Shown here in pieces: positions 8,386 through 17,526 of a stretch of DNA of 64,000 nucleotides; position 1 is the first letter of the stretch, and the number at the start of each line of letters is the position of its first letter. Position numbers and translations under genes: made by a program. The DNA comes from Cryobacterium glucosi (GTDB taxonomy: Bacteria; Actinomycetota; Actinomycetes; Actinomycetales; Microbacteriaceae). The notes under the pieces are model-generated. The model made no database searches, had not been told where the DNA came from, and was given only the letters and a program-made list of their open reading frames with translations. Location of the stretch: NCBI RefSeq assembly GCF_004402235.1, contig NZ_SOFS01000032.1:29759-93758 (forward strand). Direction: 5' to 3'.

Positions 8386-9805
8386 GTGGGTCATGCTCGG
8401 CGTCGGCATCATCCTGACCATCGGCACCGGCCTCTTCGTCGCGAGCGAGTTCTCCCTCGTGAATCTCGAGCGCAGCGACCTCGAGGCCAGGCAGGCCCGC
8501 GGAGAGACGCGGCTCGCGAAGACCATCGCGGCCCTGAAGATCACCTCGACGCATCTCTCGAGCGCCCAGCTCGGCATCACCCTGACCACGCTCCTCACCG
8601 GCTACGCTCTCGAGCCCGCGATCAGCAGCCTGCTCGCGCCGCCGCTGCTGGCTGCGGGGTTCCCGAAACTCGTCGTGCCCGTCGTCGCCTCGACGGCCGC
8701 GATCGTGATCGCGACCCTCGCCTCGATGATCATCGGCGAGCTGGTGCCGAAGAACTTCGCCCTCGCCCTGCCGATCAAGACCGCGAAGCTCGTGATCCCG
8801 TTCCAGACCCTGTTCACGACCGTGTTCCGCCCGGCCGTGACCGTGCTCAACGGCAGCGCGAACGCCGTGCTCCGGTCGATCGGGATCGAACCCAAGGAAG
8901 AGCTGTCCGGAGCGCGCACCGCAGAGGAGCTCTCCTCGCTCGTGCGGCGTTCTGCCAGTGCCGGCCTGCTCGAGAAGGACACGGCGACGCTGCTGCACCG
9001 CACCCTGCTCTTCTCCGGCCACACCGCCGCCGACGTCATGACGCCCCGCCCGCGCGTCGCGAGCATCCAGCGCAACGCCTCCGCCCAGGCCGTGATCGAC
9101 CTCACCCGCCAAACCGGGTATTCGCGGTTCCCCGTCGTCGACGAGGGCGTCGACGACGTCGTCGGCATCGTGCACGTGAAGCAGGCCGTCGCCGTGCCGC
9201 GGCACCGCCGGGCGGATGTCCCGGTGTCCGCACTCCAGTCCGAGGCCGTTCGCGTGCCGGAGACCATGAAACTCGACGGCCTCCTCGTCGAACTCCGCGG
9301 CCGCGGCTACCAGATGGCCGTCGTCGTCGACGAATACGGCGGAACCGCCGGTGTCGCGACCCTCGAGGACCTCGTCGAGGAACTGGTCGGCGAGGTCGCC
9401 GACGAGCACGACCGCACCAGGGCGGGGGTCGTGCGTTCGCCGGACTCCCTGACCTTCCCCGGGATGCTCCGCCCGGACGAACTCCTCGAACGCACCGGCG
9501 TCGTGGTTCCTGAGGACGGCCCGTACGAGACGGTCGCGGGTTTCGTGATGAGCGAGCTCGGCCGTTTGCCCGTCGTCGGCGACGTCGTCGGCATCGCAAC
9601 GGGAGAGCTCTCGGTCGAACGTCTCGACGGTCGCCGGATCGACCGCATCCGCTTCACGCCCACGTCGGAGCCGGAACCGGAGACCGAGTCCGAGCCGGGG
9701 ACCACGGTCGCGGTCGCACCCGTACCGCTGGCGACGCCGGCGACGGCACCCTCTGCGCCCACCCGACCCACCGCGGCGAAGCCGAAGGAGCGCCGTCATG
9801 AGTGA
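8378..9805 (+). CDS. CNNM/CorC-type (hemolysin family) membrane protein with DUF21, CBS pair and C-terminal CorC domain
   Basis: 475 residues. The N-terminal DUF21 transmembrane domain (about 1-190) starts with MFEWVMLGVGIILTIGTGLF and contains FVASEFSLVNLE and IIGELVPKN. Two CBS repeats follow (about 205-335, VMTPRPRV ... VVVDEYGGTAGVATLEDLVEELVGE), then a CorC_HlyC domain (about 345-430). The tail is Pro/Glu/Thr rich. Relatives are implicated in divalent cation, especially Mg2+, export or homeostasis; the older hemolysin name is misleading. ATG 8378 fits the family N-terminus. The gene overlaps the following paralogue by 8 nt, so the two are probably co-translated and may form a heteromer. 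Confidence 0.9.
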   Translation: MFEWVMLGVGIILTIGTGLFVASEFSLVNLERSDLEARQARGETRLAKTIAALKITSTHLSSAQLGITLTTLLTGYALEPAISSLLAPPLLAAGFPKLVVPVVASTAAIVIATLASMIIGELVPKNFALALPIKTAKLVIPFQTLFTTVFRPAVTVLNGSANAVLRSIGIEPKEELSGARTAEELSSLVRRSASAGLLEKDTATLLHRTLLFSGHTAADVMTPRPRVASIQRNASAQAVIDLTRQTGYSRFPVVDEGVDDVVGIVHVKQAVAVPRHRRADVPVSALQSEAVRVPETMKLDGLLVELRGRGYQMAVVVDEYGGTAGVATLEDLVEELVGEVADEHDRTRAGVVRSPDSLTFPGMLRPDELLERTGVVVPEDGPYETVAGFVMSELGRLPVVGDVVGIATGELSVERLDGRRIDRIRFTPTSEPEPETESEPGTTVAVAPVPLATPATAPSAPTRPTAAKPKERRHE

Positions 9806-10880
9806 CTGGGCAGGAATCGTCTGGCTGTTCGTGCTGCTCGCCGGAAATGCCTTCTTCGTGGCCGCCGAGTTCGCGGTCATCTCCGCGAGGCGCTCCCAGA
9901 TCGAGCCGCTCGCAGCCGCCGGCCGGATGGGCGCCCGGACGGCGCTCTACGCGATGGAGCACGCGACGCTCATGCTCGCGACGACCCAGCTCGGCATCAC
10001 GGTGTGCTCGCTGCTGATCCTGAACGTTTCTGAGCCGGCGATCCACCACCTGCTCGAGGCGCCGCTCGCCCTGACCGGGCTGCCGGACGAGGCGCTCACC
10101 GCGATCGCGTTCATCGTGACGCTTCTGCTCGTCTCCTACCTGCACGTCGTGTTCGGCGAGATGGTGCCGAAGAACCTGTCGTTCTCGATCCCCGACAAGG
10201 CCGTGCTCGTGCTCGCGCCTCCGCTCGTGTTCTTCGGACGCCTCGTCAAGCCCCTGATCGTGGCGCTCAACTCGACTGCCAACGGTGTCCTGAGGCTGTT
10301 CCGGGTCGAGCCCAAGCACGAGGCGAACAGCACGTACACGCTCGAGGAGGTCGCGACGATCGTGTCGGAGTCGACCAGGGAGGGCGTGCTCCGCGACGGA
10401 ACCGGTGCGCTCAGCGCTACGTTCGAGTTCACCACCCGCAAGGTGCGCGACGTCGCGGTCCCGCTCGCGGACCTGATCAGCCTGCCGGAGTCCGCAAGCC
10501 CGGCCGACGTGGAGAAGGCCGTCACCAAGCACGGTTTCTCGCGCTACGTGCTCGTGACCGCCGAAGGGGAGCCGACCGGCTACGTGCACCTCAAGGACGT
10601 AATCGACCTCGACGGCGACGCGGGAATCCCCGTCACGGGCAGCACCGCCGGGAACGGCCTCGGCAGCTACGCCGATCCCATCCCGGCCAAGCGCATCCGC
10701 CAGCTCGTGTCGATCTACGAAGGCACCGACCTCGAGGACGCGCTCGCGACCATGCGCCGCTCCGGGGCACATCTCGCCCGCTCGTTCACCGCAGTCGGGG
10801 CGACGACGGGGGTGCTCTTCCTCGAGGACATCATCGAAGAGCTCGTCGGCGAAGTGCAGGACGCGACCCGGCGTCTCTGA
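9798..10880 (+). CDS. CNNM/CorC-type membrane protein, short form without CorC domain
   Basis: 360 residues, paralogous to the preceding gene: DUF21 domain (about 1-185, FVAAEFAVISARRSQIE, VVFGEMVPKNLS) and two CBS repeats (about 200-355). It ends right after the second CBS repeat (LFLEDIIEELVGEVQD), so the C-terminal CorC_HlyC domain is missing. Such long/short pairs are common in actinobacteria. In the first CBS repeat the usual MTPR motif is VPLADLISLP, so that repeat is diverged. Its ATG overlaps the stop region of the upstream gene (ATGAGTGA). Confidence 0.88.
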   Translation: MSDWAGIVWLFVLLAGNAFFVAAEFAVISARRSQIEPLAAAGRMGARTALYAMEHATLMLATTQLGITVCSLLILNVSEPAIHHLLEAPLALTGLPDEALTAIAFIVTLLLVSYLHVVFGEMVPKNLSFSIPDKAVLVLAPPLVFFGRLVKPLIVALNSTANGVLRLFRVEPKHEANSTYTLEEVATIVSESTREGVLRDGTGALSATFEFTTRKVRDVAVPLADLISLPESASPADVEKAVTKHGFSRYVLVTAEGEPTGYVHLKDVIDLDGDAGIPVTGSTAGNGLGSYADPIPAKRIRQLVSIYEGTDLEDALATMRRSGAHLARSFTAVGATTGVLFLEDIIEELVGEVQDATRRL

Positions 10881-10986
10881 GCGGCGTCGAGGTACCGGGT
10901 CCGACGGACGCTGCGGGCAGGCCGGGACCTCGACGGCGGGTGCTCGAGGGCGTAAAATGTGCGCCGAAAGAAAGTGAGGCAGACTC

Positions 10987-11364
10987 ATGTTGAGCCAGTT
11001 GGAAGCTTATTCGGTACTGCCGGCGAAGGACCTGAAGCGCGCGAGGGAGTTCTACCGGGACAAGCTCGGGCTCGAACCGGCGGAGGAGCACGAGCACGGG
11101 CTCGTCTACCGCACGCCGTCCGGGGCCAGGGTGCAGGTCTACGAAACCGAGAACGCCGGCACGGCCAGGAACACCGCGCTCGGCTGGATGACAGACGACC
11201 TCGAGGCCGAAATGGCCGCGCTGCGCAGCCGCGGAGTTGTGTTCGAGGAGTACGACGTGCCGGGACTCAAGACCGAGAACGGCATCGCAACGGACTCCGA
11301 GGGCAAGGCTGCCTGGTTCCGGGATTCGGAAGGGAATTTCATCTGCGTGTCCCAGTCGGTGTGA
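10987..11364 (+). CDS. Single-domain VOC (glyoxalase-like) protein
   Basis: 125 residues forming one VOC module (LSQLEAYSVLPAKDLKRAREFY through DSEGNFICVSQ). Such proteins bind a metal and act as dimers. The substrate is unknown, and the His/Glu metal ligands are not all obvious. The start has a plausible ribosome binding site (GTGAGGC about 8 nt upstream). The gene is monocistronic and converges on the OYE gene; a perfect hairpin separates them. The stop codon lies within a 17-nt tandem duplication. Confidence 0.75.
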   Translation: MLSQLEAYSVLPAKDLKRAREFYRDKLGLEPAEEHEHGLVYRTPSGARVQVYETENAGTARNTALGWMTDDLEAEMAALRSRGVVFEEYDVPGLKTENGIATDSEGKAAWFRDSEGNFICVSQSV

Positions 11365-11392
11365 ATGGCCAGACGGCGTGAAGGGCCAGACG
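11359..11392 (+). repeat. 17-nt tandem duplication across the VOC stop codon
   Basis: GTGTGAATGGCCAGACG (11359-11375) is followed by GCGTGAAGGGCCAGACG (11376-11392), 15 of 17 bases identical. The TGA at 11362-11364 is in the first unit. The second unit also supplies the left arm of the terminator hairpin. Confidence 0.85.
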
Positions 11393-11408
11393 CCCTGAGC
11401 GTCTGGCC
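11384..11408. terminator. Bidirectional terminator hairpin between convergent genes
   Basis: GGCCAGACGC (11384-11393) and GCGTCTGGCC (11399-11408) form a perfect 10-bp stem with the loop CCTGA. It lies between the VOC gene (+) and the OYE gene (-), the expected place for a shared terminator. No T tract is present, which is usual in high-GC actinobacteria. Confidence 0.7.
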
Positions 11409-11435
11409 GGAGTGAGCGCCGGGTCGGTGGGGCGC

Positions 11436-12584
11436 TCAGGCCTCCGGCCAGCGGGCGCGCAGGTACTGCGGCGGCCAATAGTCGATCGTCGCCCCGAGTT
11501 CGTGGGCTGCCCGCAACGGGAAGTGCGGGTCGCGCAGGAGTTCCCTCGCGAGCATGACGGCGTCGGCCTGCCCGCTCGCGAGGATCTCCTCGGCCTGCGC
11601 CGGGGTCGTGATGAGTCCGACCGCGCTCACCGGGACATCCGCTTCGCCCTTCACGAAAGCGGCGAGCGGCACCTGGTAGCCGGGACTGAGCGGGATCTGC
11701 ACGCCCGTGACGTTGCCGCCGGAGGAGATGTCGAAGAAGTCGGCGCCCGCGGTGCGCGCCCAGCCGGCGACGATGGCGGTCTCCTCCGGGGTCCAGCCTC
11801 CCGGGGCCCAGTCGGTGGCCGAGAAACGCACGAAGAGCGGATGCGACTCGCCGACCGCCGCGCGGACGGCCGCGACGACCCGCAGCAGCAGCCTGGCGCG
11901 GTTCTCGAGGGAACCGCCGAACTCGTCGGTGCGGTCGTTGCTGAGCGGGGAGAGGAACTGGTGCAGCAGGTACCCGTGTGCCGCATGGATCTCGAGCACG
12001 TCGAAGCCGGCTTCGATGGCGCGGACGGCCGCGGCGGCGAAATCGTCGACGACCATGTCGATGCCGCGGGCGTCGAGGGCGACGGGAGCCGCGTAGCCGG
12101 GGAACGGGATGGTCGACGCCGACAGCGTCGGCCAGCCGCCCTCCGCCGCGGGGACGGTGCCGTGCCGGACGGCGCCGTGGCTGTCGGTGCCCCAGGCCGG
12201 CCAGGTCGATGCCTTGCGGCCGGCGTGCGCGAGCTGGATGCCGGCGCGTGCGCCCTGTCCGTGGATGAAGCGGACGATGCGGGCCCAGGCGTCGGCCTGC
12301 TCCGTGTTCCAGATGCCGGTGTCTCGGGCGGTGATGCGACCCTCCGGGCTCACCGCGCTCGCCTCGGCGATGACGAGGCCGGCCCCGCCCGCCGCGAGGC
12401 CGCCGAGGTGCACGAGGTGCCAGTCCTCCGGCACGCCGTCCTCTTTCAGGATCGAGTACTGGCACATCGGGGCGACCCAGAGCCGGTTACGCACGGTCAG
12501 GCCCCGGACGGTCAGGGGGCGGAAGGCGAGGGGCTGGGCGGGCTGCTGGGCGGGGGTGGGCTGGGTCAGGGGCACGCAAACCAA
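11436..12584 (-). CDS. Old yellow enzyme family NADH:flavin oxidoreductase (YqjM-like)
   Basis: FMN-dependent ene-reductase of the thermophilic-like OYE class. 382 residues with the class markers near the N-terminus: VAPMCQYS, whose Cys tunes the flavin potential, and HLGGLAAGGAGLVIAEASAV. The QLAHAGRK segment, the substrate-binding pair in HAAHGYLLHQFLSPLSNDRTDEFGGSLENR and the flavin-phosphate site near the C-terminus (VSAVGLI, DAVMLAREL) are also present. The physiological substrate is unknown. The track start is TTG at 12584; GTG 12575 is an alternative. It is divergent from nnrD with only 14 bp between starts, so the nnrD promoter overlaps its first codons. Confidence 0.88.
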   Translation of the reverse strand: MVCVPLTQPTPAQQPAQPLAFRPLTVRGLTVRNRLWVAPMCQYSILKEDGVPEDWHLVHLGGLAAGGAGLVIAEASAVSPEGRITARDTGIWNTEQADAWARIVRFIHGQGARAGIQLAHAGRKASTWPAWGTDSHGAVRHGTVPAAEGGWPTLSASTIPFPGYAAPVALDARGIDMVVDDFAAAAVRAIEAGFDVLEIHAAHGYLLHQFLSPLSNDRTDEFGGSLENRARLLLRVVAAVRAAVGESHPLFVRFSATDWAPGGWTPEETAIVAGWARTAGADFFDISSGGNVTGVQIPLSPGYQVPLAAFVKGEADVPVSAVGLITTPAQAEEILASGQADAVMLARELLRDPHFPLRAAHELGATIDYWPPQYLRARWPEA

Positions 12585-12586
12585 TC

Positions 12587-12592
12587 TATCGT
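12587..12592 (+). promoter_or_regulatory. -10 box (TATCGT) for leaderless nnrD
   Basis: TATCGT fits TANNNT and ends 6 nt before the nnrD ATG at 12599, leaving no room for a ribosome binding site in a leader. It lies directly upstream of the divergent OYE start. Confidence 0.45.
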
Positions 12593-12598
12593 GGGGTC

Positions 12599-13468
12599 AT
12601 GAGTGGTTTCGCGGGATGGCAGGCCTGGGACGATGAGCGGGCGCGAGAGTGGATCGCCGTGCCAGGGGCATCCGCAGACAAGTACAGCAGGGGCGTTCTC
12701 GGCGTGCGCACGGGCTCACGCGCCTACCCGGGCGCCGCCGTGCTCGGGGTCGAGGCGGCCATGCGCACGGGGCTCGGGATGGTGCGCTACCTCGGCCCGC
12801 GCCGGGCCACGAGCCTCGTGCTGCAGCGCAGGCCCGAGATCGTCACAGCGCAGGGGCGGGTGCAGGCCTGGTTGCTCGGCTCCGGGATGGACGCCTCCGA
12901 GCGCTCGCCGGCGACGCTCGAGGCGCTCGAGGGCGCGTTCGCCGAGGGGGTTCCCGTCGTGTGCGACGCGGGCGCCCTCGACCTCGTCGGCAGTCACAGC
13001 GGCCCGACCGTGATCACCCCGCACTACCGGGAGCTCGCCGGGCTGCTCTCCGGCGCGGGCTCCTGCGCGGTCTCCGGGCGGCGTGTCGACGTGACGCCCG
13101 CGGACATCGCGGCGGACCCGGGGGAGTGGGCCGTGCGCGCCGCCGACCTGCTCGGCGTGTCCGTTTTGCTCAAGGGGGCTGTGACGTACGTCGCCTCGCC
13201 CGGCGGTGCCAGGCTCACGGTGACCGGTGCCCCGCCGTGGCTCGCGACGGCCGGCGCGGGGGACGTGCTCGGGGGCATCCTCGGCGCACTCTTCGCCACC
13301 CACGCCGCGGCGCTCGAAGCGGATGCCGAGGCCTGCGCCGTCCTCGCGGCGACCGCGGCGCTCGTGCACGGCCTCGCGGCGGCCCGGGCGTCCGCCGGCG
13401 GCCCGCTTGTGGCCCTCGATGTCGCCGAGGCCATCCCCGCGACGATCGCGGCCCTCCTCCGCCCCTGA
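12599..13468 (+). CDS. nnrD: ADP-dependent NAD(P)H-hydrate dehydratase
   Basis: Repairs damaged (hydrated) NADH and NADPH. 289 residues, a stand-alone ribokinase-like domain. Characteristic segments are the N-terminal DKYSRGVLGVRTGSRAYPGAAVL (residues 28-50), ITPHYRELA (139-147) and TAGAGDVLGG (217-226) with the catalytic Asp at 222. The epimerase partner domain (NnrE/YjeF_N) is absent from this chain and from the window. The short spacing to the divergent oxidoreductase suggests shared control, but a functional link is only inferred. Confidence 0.9.
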   Translation: MSGFAGWQAWDDERAREWIAVPGASADKYSRGVLGVRTGSRAYPGAAVLGVEAAMRTGLGMVRYLGPRRATSLVLQRRPEIVTAQGRVQAWLLGSGMDASERSPATLEALEGAFAEGVPVVCDAGALDLVGSHSGPTVITPHYRELAGLLSGAGSCAVSGRRVDVTPADIAADPGEWAVRAADLLGVSVLLKGAVTYVASPGGARLTVTGAPPWLATAGAGDVLGGILGALFATHAAALEADAEACAVLAATAALVHGLAAARASAGGPLVALDVAEAIPATIAALLRP

Positions 13469-13479
13469 CCCGGACCGAA

Positions 13480-14238
13480 TCAGCGGCGCGGGATGCGGGC
13501 GAGGAAGGCGCGAGTGCGGGGCTCGCGCGGGGCGTCGAAGACCTGCTCCGGCGGCCCGAACTCGAGGACCCGGCCGGCGTCGATGAACGCGACCCGGTCG
13601 GCGACGTCCCGCGCGAAGCCCATCTCGTGGGTCGCCATCACGATCGTCGTTCCCGACTGCTTGAGCTGCCGCACGAGGTCGAGGACCTCGCCGACGAGCT
13701 CGGGATCGAGCGCGCTCGTCACCTCGTCGAGGAGGAGCAGTTCGGGGTTCGTCATGATCGACCGCACGATCGCGGCACGCTGCTGCTGGCCGCCGGACAG
13801 CCGGTCGGGGAAGTCGCGGGCCTTCGCGGACAGGCCGATCTGGTCGAGCAGCTCGAGGCCGCGCGCCTCGGCCGTGCGGCGCGGCACCCGGTGCACGATC
13901 CGGCTGGCGAGGGTGACGTTGTCGAGCACGCTCAGGTGCGGGAATAGGTTGAACTGCTGGAACACCACGCCGATCCTGGCGCGCACGGCGTCCCTGTTCG
14001 CGCGCGGGTCGCTGATGTCCCGGCCGGTGAGCCAGACCTGCCCGTCGTCGACGCGCTCGAGCAGGTTGATCACGCGGAGCAGGGTCGACTTGCCGGACCC
14101 GCTCGCCCCGATCAGTGCGACGACCTCGTGTTCGTGCACGACGAGGTCGATGCCGCGGAGCACGGGAACCGAGCCGAAGCTCTTGTAGACGTCGTCGACC
14201 CGGAGGACCGGAACGACGGCATCCGCTGCCTCGCTCAT
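13480..14238 (-). CDS. Polar amino acid ABC transporter, ATP-binding protein (GlnQ type)
   Basis: 252 residues. Walker A GASGSGKST (44-52), signature LSGGQQQR, Walker B LLLLDEVTSALDPE and the H-loop MATHEMGFARDVADRV are intact and match the HisP/GlnQ/ArtP group. ATG 14238 is chosen because it overlaps the permease stop (ATGA) and gives the normal family length; a longer frame upstream is a shadow of the permease. It is the last gene of a three-gene operon (binding protein, permease, ATPase), all overlapping by 4 nt. The ligand cannot be read from sequence. Confidence 0.93.
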   Translation of the reverse strand: MSEAADAVVPVLRVDDVYKSFGSVPVLRGIDLVVHEHEVVALIGASGSGKSTLLRVINLLERVDDGQVWLTGRDISDPRANRDAVRARIGVVFQQFNLFPHLSVLDNVTLASRIVHRVPRRTAEARGLELLDQIGLSAKARDFPDRLSGGQQQRAAIVRSIMTNPELLLLDEVTSALDPELVGEVLDLVRQLKQSGTTIVMATHEMGFARDVADRVAFIDAGRVLEFGPPEQVFDAPREPRTRAFLARIPRR

Positions 14239-15149
14239 ACGACCCCACCGACCTGCTCGCGGCGGCGCATCCGGGCGGACAGCCAGTCCGTGAGGCGGAT
14301 CATCGGCAGGGCGAGCAGCACGAAAAGCAGCCCGGCGAGCACGTACGGCGTGAAGTTGAAGCTCGCCGCCGTCTCGATCTGGGCGGCCCTGACCGCGTCG
14401 ACGGCGCCGAGCACGCTGATCAGGCCGACGTCCTTCTGCATCGCGACGAAGTCGTTCATCAAGGCCGGCGTCACCTTGCGGAGCGCTTGCGGCAGCACGA
14501 TCGTGCGCAGGGTGCGGCCGTGGCTGAGGCCGAGCGAGCGACCGGCGAGCACCTGCGAGGGGTGAACCGCCTCGATCCCGGCGCGCCACACCTCGGCGAC
14601 ATAGGCCGAGTACGTCAGGACGAGTGCGATCGTGCCCCAGACATACGAGGGCAGCTTCGGGAACACCCCGAGGCCGGGCAGCCCGAAGCCGACGAGGTAG
14701 AGCACGATGATGAGCGGCAACCCGCGGAACAGGTCGGTGTACCCGGCGGCGAGGGCGCGCAGCGGGAAGAAGACCGCGCCGCGCAGGGTGCGGAGTGTCG
14801 CGAGCAGCAGGCTCACGATCAGCACGCCGACGGCGGCGACGAGCAGCACGCGGATGTTGAGCAACAGTCCCTCGAACACGCGCGGCCAGGCCTTCACCGC
14901 GACGGCGGGGTCGAAGAAGGACTGCTGTACCCGGGTCCAGCCCGGCGTGTTGACCACGAACACCCAGATCACGATCGCGAAGAGGACCGTGCTCACCGCG
15001 CTCAGCAGCACAGACCGGGCGGTCTGCGTGCGCCGGTACGCCCGGCGGCCGAGCTCGACCGCGCTCGACGGCCGCGTCGGCCGACCGGTGTCGGTGACCG
15101 TGTCGGTGACCAGGTCGGGACCGACCACTGGACCTTCCTCCGGTGTCAC
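14235..15149 (-). CDS. Polar amino acid ABC transporter permease
   Basis: 304 residues. About 60 cytoplasmic residues are followed by one extra N-terminal membrane segment (SVLLSAVSTVLFAIVIWVFVV) and a HisM-type core (about 95-295). The EAA loop reads YVAEVWRAGIEAVHPSQVLAGRSLGLSHGRTLRTIVLPQALRKVTP. Because only one permease gene is present, the transporter probably uses a homodimer. It overlaps both neighbours by 4 nt. Confidence 0.92.
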   Translation of the reverse strand: MTPEEGPVVGPDLVTDTVTDTGRPTRPSSAVELGRRAYRRTQTARSVLLSAVSTVLFAIVIWVFVVNTPGWTRVQQSFFDPAVAVKAWPRVFEGLLLNIRVLLVAAVGVLIVSLLLATLRTLRGAVFFPLRALAAGYTDLFRGLPLIIVLYLVGFGLPGLGVFPKLPSYVWGTIALVLTYSAYVAEVWRAGIEAVHPSQVLAGRSLGLSHGRTLRTIVLPQALRKVTPALMNDFVAMQKDVGLISVLGAVDAVRAAQIETAASFNFTPYVLAGLLFVLLALPMIRLTDWLSARMRRREQVGGVV

Positions 15150-16078
15150 TTCAGGACGGGCGCGTCCGCGTTGCCGGCGAGCCAGGTATCGGCGAGGTTC
15201 GCGAGGGTTCCGTCCGCGCGCAGGGCGTCGACGGCGGCGCTCACGGCGGCGGTGAGTGGGCTGTCCTTGGCGAGGACGAGGCCGAATGCGTCGGTACCCG
15301 CCTGGGCGCCGGGCGTTGCGCCGGGGGTGGGGGTCTGGCTGCTCGACCCCGCTGCGGCATCGGGCAGCTGCCCGATGATCGTGCCGCCGTCGAGTTCGAC
15401 CCCGGTGAGGTAGAACGCTGTCGGGAGGTCGACGACGATCGCGTCGACGGTGCCGTTCTGCAGTGCGAGCTTCGCGTCGTCGTTCGTGTTGAACGCCTGC
15501 ACGCCCTGGGTCGGTGCGATCAGCTTCTCCGCTTCCGTGAAGCTCGTCGTGCCGGTCGCGGCCCCGATCAGGAGACCCTTGAGTCCGGCGAGCGAGGTCA
15601 CGGCGGCCGCCGGAGAGGTGCTGACGGTGATCACGGCCTGGGTGGTCTCGTAGTACGGAGAGGAAAAGTCGACCTGCTGGGCGCGCTCGGCCGTGATCGA
15701 GAACTGCTGCAGGTTGAAGTCGAAGGCCTTCGGCCCCGGAGCGATCGCCTCGTCGAAGGTGCTCCGCACCCAGGTCACGTTCTCCTTCGCGAAGCCGAGC
15801 TTGCCGGCGACGGCGTAGGCGACGGCGGCTTCGAAGCCCTTGCCGGATGCTGGTGAGTCGTCGATAACCCAGGGGAAGTACGCGGGTTCCCCGGTTCCGA
15901 TCGTGAGCTTGCCCGGTGTGAGGTACGACGTGGGATCGGGGGAGCTCAGCGATTCCGCGTTCGTGGACGGGGCGCTGCCCTGGGTGGGGCTCGCTGCCGA
16001 ACAGGCGCTCAACAGGAGCGCACCCGCCACGGAGAGGGCGAGCACAAAAATGTGACGGGACCTGCGGCGATTCACCAT
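15146..16078 (-). CDS. Polar amino acid ABC transporter substrate-binding lipoprotein
   Basis: 310 residues. A basic n-region and hydrophobic stretch end in the lipobox LLLSAC, giving a lipid-modified Cys26. The mature part has an SBP_bac_3 (family 3) fold: LTIGTGEPAYFPWVIDD, GFEAAVAYAVAGKLGF, FDFNLQQFSITAERAQQVDFSSPYYETTQAVI, then GTVDAIVVDLPTAF. A Ser/Pro/Thr-rich insert sits near residue 245. ATG 16078 is preceded by GGAGTGG at a 5-nt spacing; the long frame upstream is a shadow of the divergent gene. First gene of the ABC operon. Confidence 0.92.
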   Translation of the reverse strand: MVNRRRSRHIFVLALSVAGALLLSACSAASPTQGSAPSTNAESLSSPDPTSYLTPGKLTIGTGEPAYFPWVIDDSPASGKGFEAAVAYAVAGKLGFAKENVTWVRSTFDEAIAPGPKAFDFNLQQFSITAERAQQVDFSSPYYETTQAVITVSTSPAAAVTSLAGLKGLLIGAATGTTSFTEAEKLIAPTQGVQAFNTNDDAKLALQNGTVDAIVVDLPTAFYLTGVELDGGTIIGQLPDAAAGSSSQTPTPGATPGAQAGTDAFGLVLAKDSPLTAAVSAAVDALRADGTLANLADTWLAGNADAPVLK

Positions 16079-16183
16079 ATTGACCACTCCTCGAGATGAC
16101 TGTCTCTGGCCATCATGACGCATGTTTTCGCGGTCGTCGGCACCCACCAGCGAATGTGACGGTCTCGTTAAGAACACCGGGGT

Positions 16184-17524
16184 GTGGGAAAGTGGAACGT
16201 GCCCGATTCCCTCCCCCCGAAACCACCGGTGCGGTTCGCGTCGGGGCCGAGCCTGCGCATCCTGCTCTGGGCCGGATTCATCGCTGTGCACGCCTGGCTC
16301 GTCTACATCTGCTTCGCCGCGATCGGCTGGCCGCTCGGCGATGTCGACGTCGTCTACCTCGGCTGGGCGACCGACGCCGCGAGCGGAGTGGCCCTCGTCG
16401 GCATCACCGCGCCCTTCGTCTACCCCCTGCTCGCCGTCGTGCCGATCTTCGCGGCCCTCGCCTTCGGCACCGCCTCGTACACGGCGACCTGGCTCGGCAT
16501 CGTCACCCTCCTCAACGCGGTCGCATTCGCGGCCCTGACCGGCCGGCGCCGCGGGCCGCGCGCGCTCCTCGCCGCGGGCTGGTGGCTGGCCTTCCTCCTG
16601 CTGCTCGGTCCGATCGCGATCGCCAGGATCGACTCGATCACGGCCCCGCTCGTCATCCTCGCCGTTTTGTGGCTGCGGACCCGGCCGGTCTGGGGCACCG
16701 TGATCCTCACGCTCGCGACGTGGGTGAAGATCTGGCCGATCGCTGTCATCGCGGCGCTTGTCATCGCATCGAAGCAACGGATGTGCGCCGGCTACGCCTT
16801 CCTCGCCACGAGCGCCGTCATCGTGGTCACGGCGCTCAGCCTCGGCAGCGGCCTCCGCGTGTTCAGCTTCATCTCCGAGCAGGCCAACCGCGGCATCCAG
16901 ATCGAGTCTCCCGTCGGCGCCATCTGGATGGTGCAGGCCGCGCTGCGGATCCCGGGCAGCTACATCTACTACGACCACGACATCCTCACCTTCCAGGTCG
17001 TCGGCCCAGGATCTTTCATCGCCGTCGCGCTCATGACGCCGGTCCTCGCGCTCTGCATCGCAGCGGTGCTGCTGATCGCGGTGCGGGCGACACGGGCAGG
17101 GGCGAGCTTCGAGAGGCTGTTCCCGCCGCTCGTCCTCGCGCTCGTCGTGACGCTGATGGCCGTCAACAAGGTCGGCTCTCCGCAGTTCGTGATCTGGCTC
17201 GCCGCGCCGACCATCCTCGGCATCCTCCTGCGAGGGCGCGGCTGGCGTACCCCGACCATCCTCGTCACGGTCATCGCCGGGCTCACCCAGGTCGTCTACC
17301 CCTACCTGTACGACTGGCTGCTCGTCGCCAACCCGCTGATGGTGCTCGCCCTCTCCATGCGCAACGTGCTCGAGTTCGTCGTGCTCGCCTGGGCCGTCCG
17401 CGAGGTGTGGACCCTCGGCAGCAGCTCCGCCCAGCACGGCAGCCGCCACGGGAACGGCAACGCCGCCCCGCACGACCCACCGGCGGCCGGCCTCGACCGC
17501 CCGATCCTCATCCCCAGGGAGTAA
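16184..17524 (+). CDS. GT87-type membrane glycosyltransferase (DUF2029 family)
   Basis: 446 residues, polytopic with about ten hydrophobic segments. The pattern DVDVVYLGWATDAASGV ... YPLLAVVPIF near the N-terminus and an internal TWVKIWPIAV are typical of the DUF2029/GT87 family, which transfers mannose from polyprenyl-phosphate donors to cell envelope glycans in actinobacteria. The donor and acceptor here are unknown. The start is uncertain: GTG 16184 or GTG 16199. The C-terminal 40 residues are soluble and His/Gly/Pro rich. The next gene starts 3 nt after its stop. Confidence 0.78.
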   Translation: MGKWNVPDSLPPKPPVRFASGPSLRILLWAGFIAVHAWLVYICFAAIGWPLGDVDVVYLGWATDAASGVALVGITAPFVYPLLAVVPIFAALAFGTASYTATWLGIVTLLNAVAFAALTGRRRGPRALLAAGWWLAFLLLLGPIAIARIDSITAPLVILAVLWLRTRPVWGTVILTLATWVKIWPIAVIAALVIASKQRMCAGYAFLATSAVIVVTALSLGSGLRVFSFISEQANRGIQIESPVGAIWMVQAALRIPGSYIYYDHDILTFQVVGPGSFIAVALMTPVLALCIAAVLLIAVRATRAGASFERLFPPLVLALVVTLMAVNKVGSPQFVIWLAAPTILGILLRGRGWRTPTILVTVIAGLTQVVYPYLYDWLLVANPLMVLALSMRNVLEFVVLAWAVREVWTLGSSSAQHGSRHGNGNAAPHDPPAAGLDRPILIPRE

Positions 17525-17526
17525 TC

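Noticed and set aside
15146..17473. 775-codon minus-strand frame extending the binding protein far upstream
   Set aside because: Only the last 310 residues are a lipoprotein with signal peptide and ribosome binding site; the rest is the shadow of the GT87 gene.
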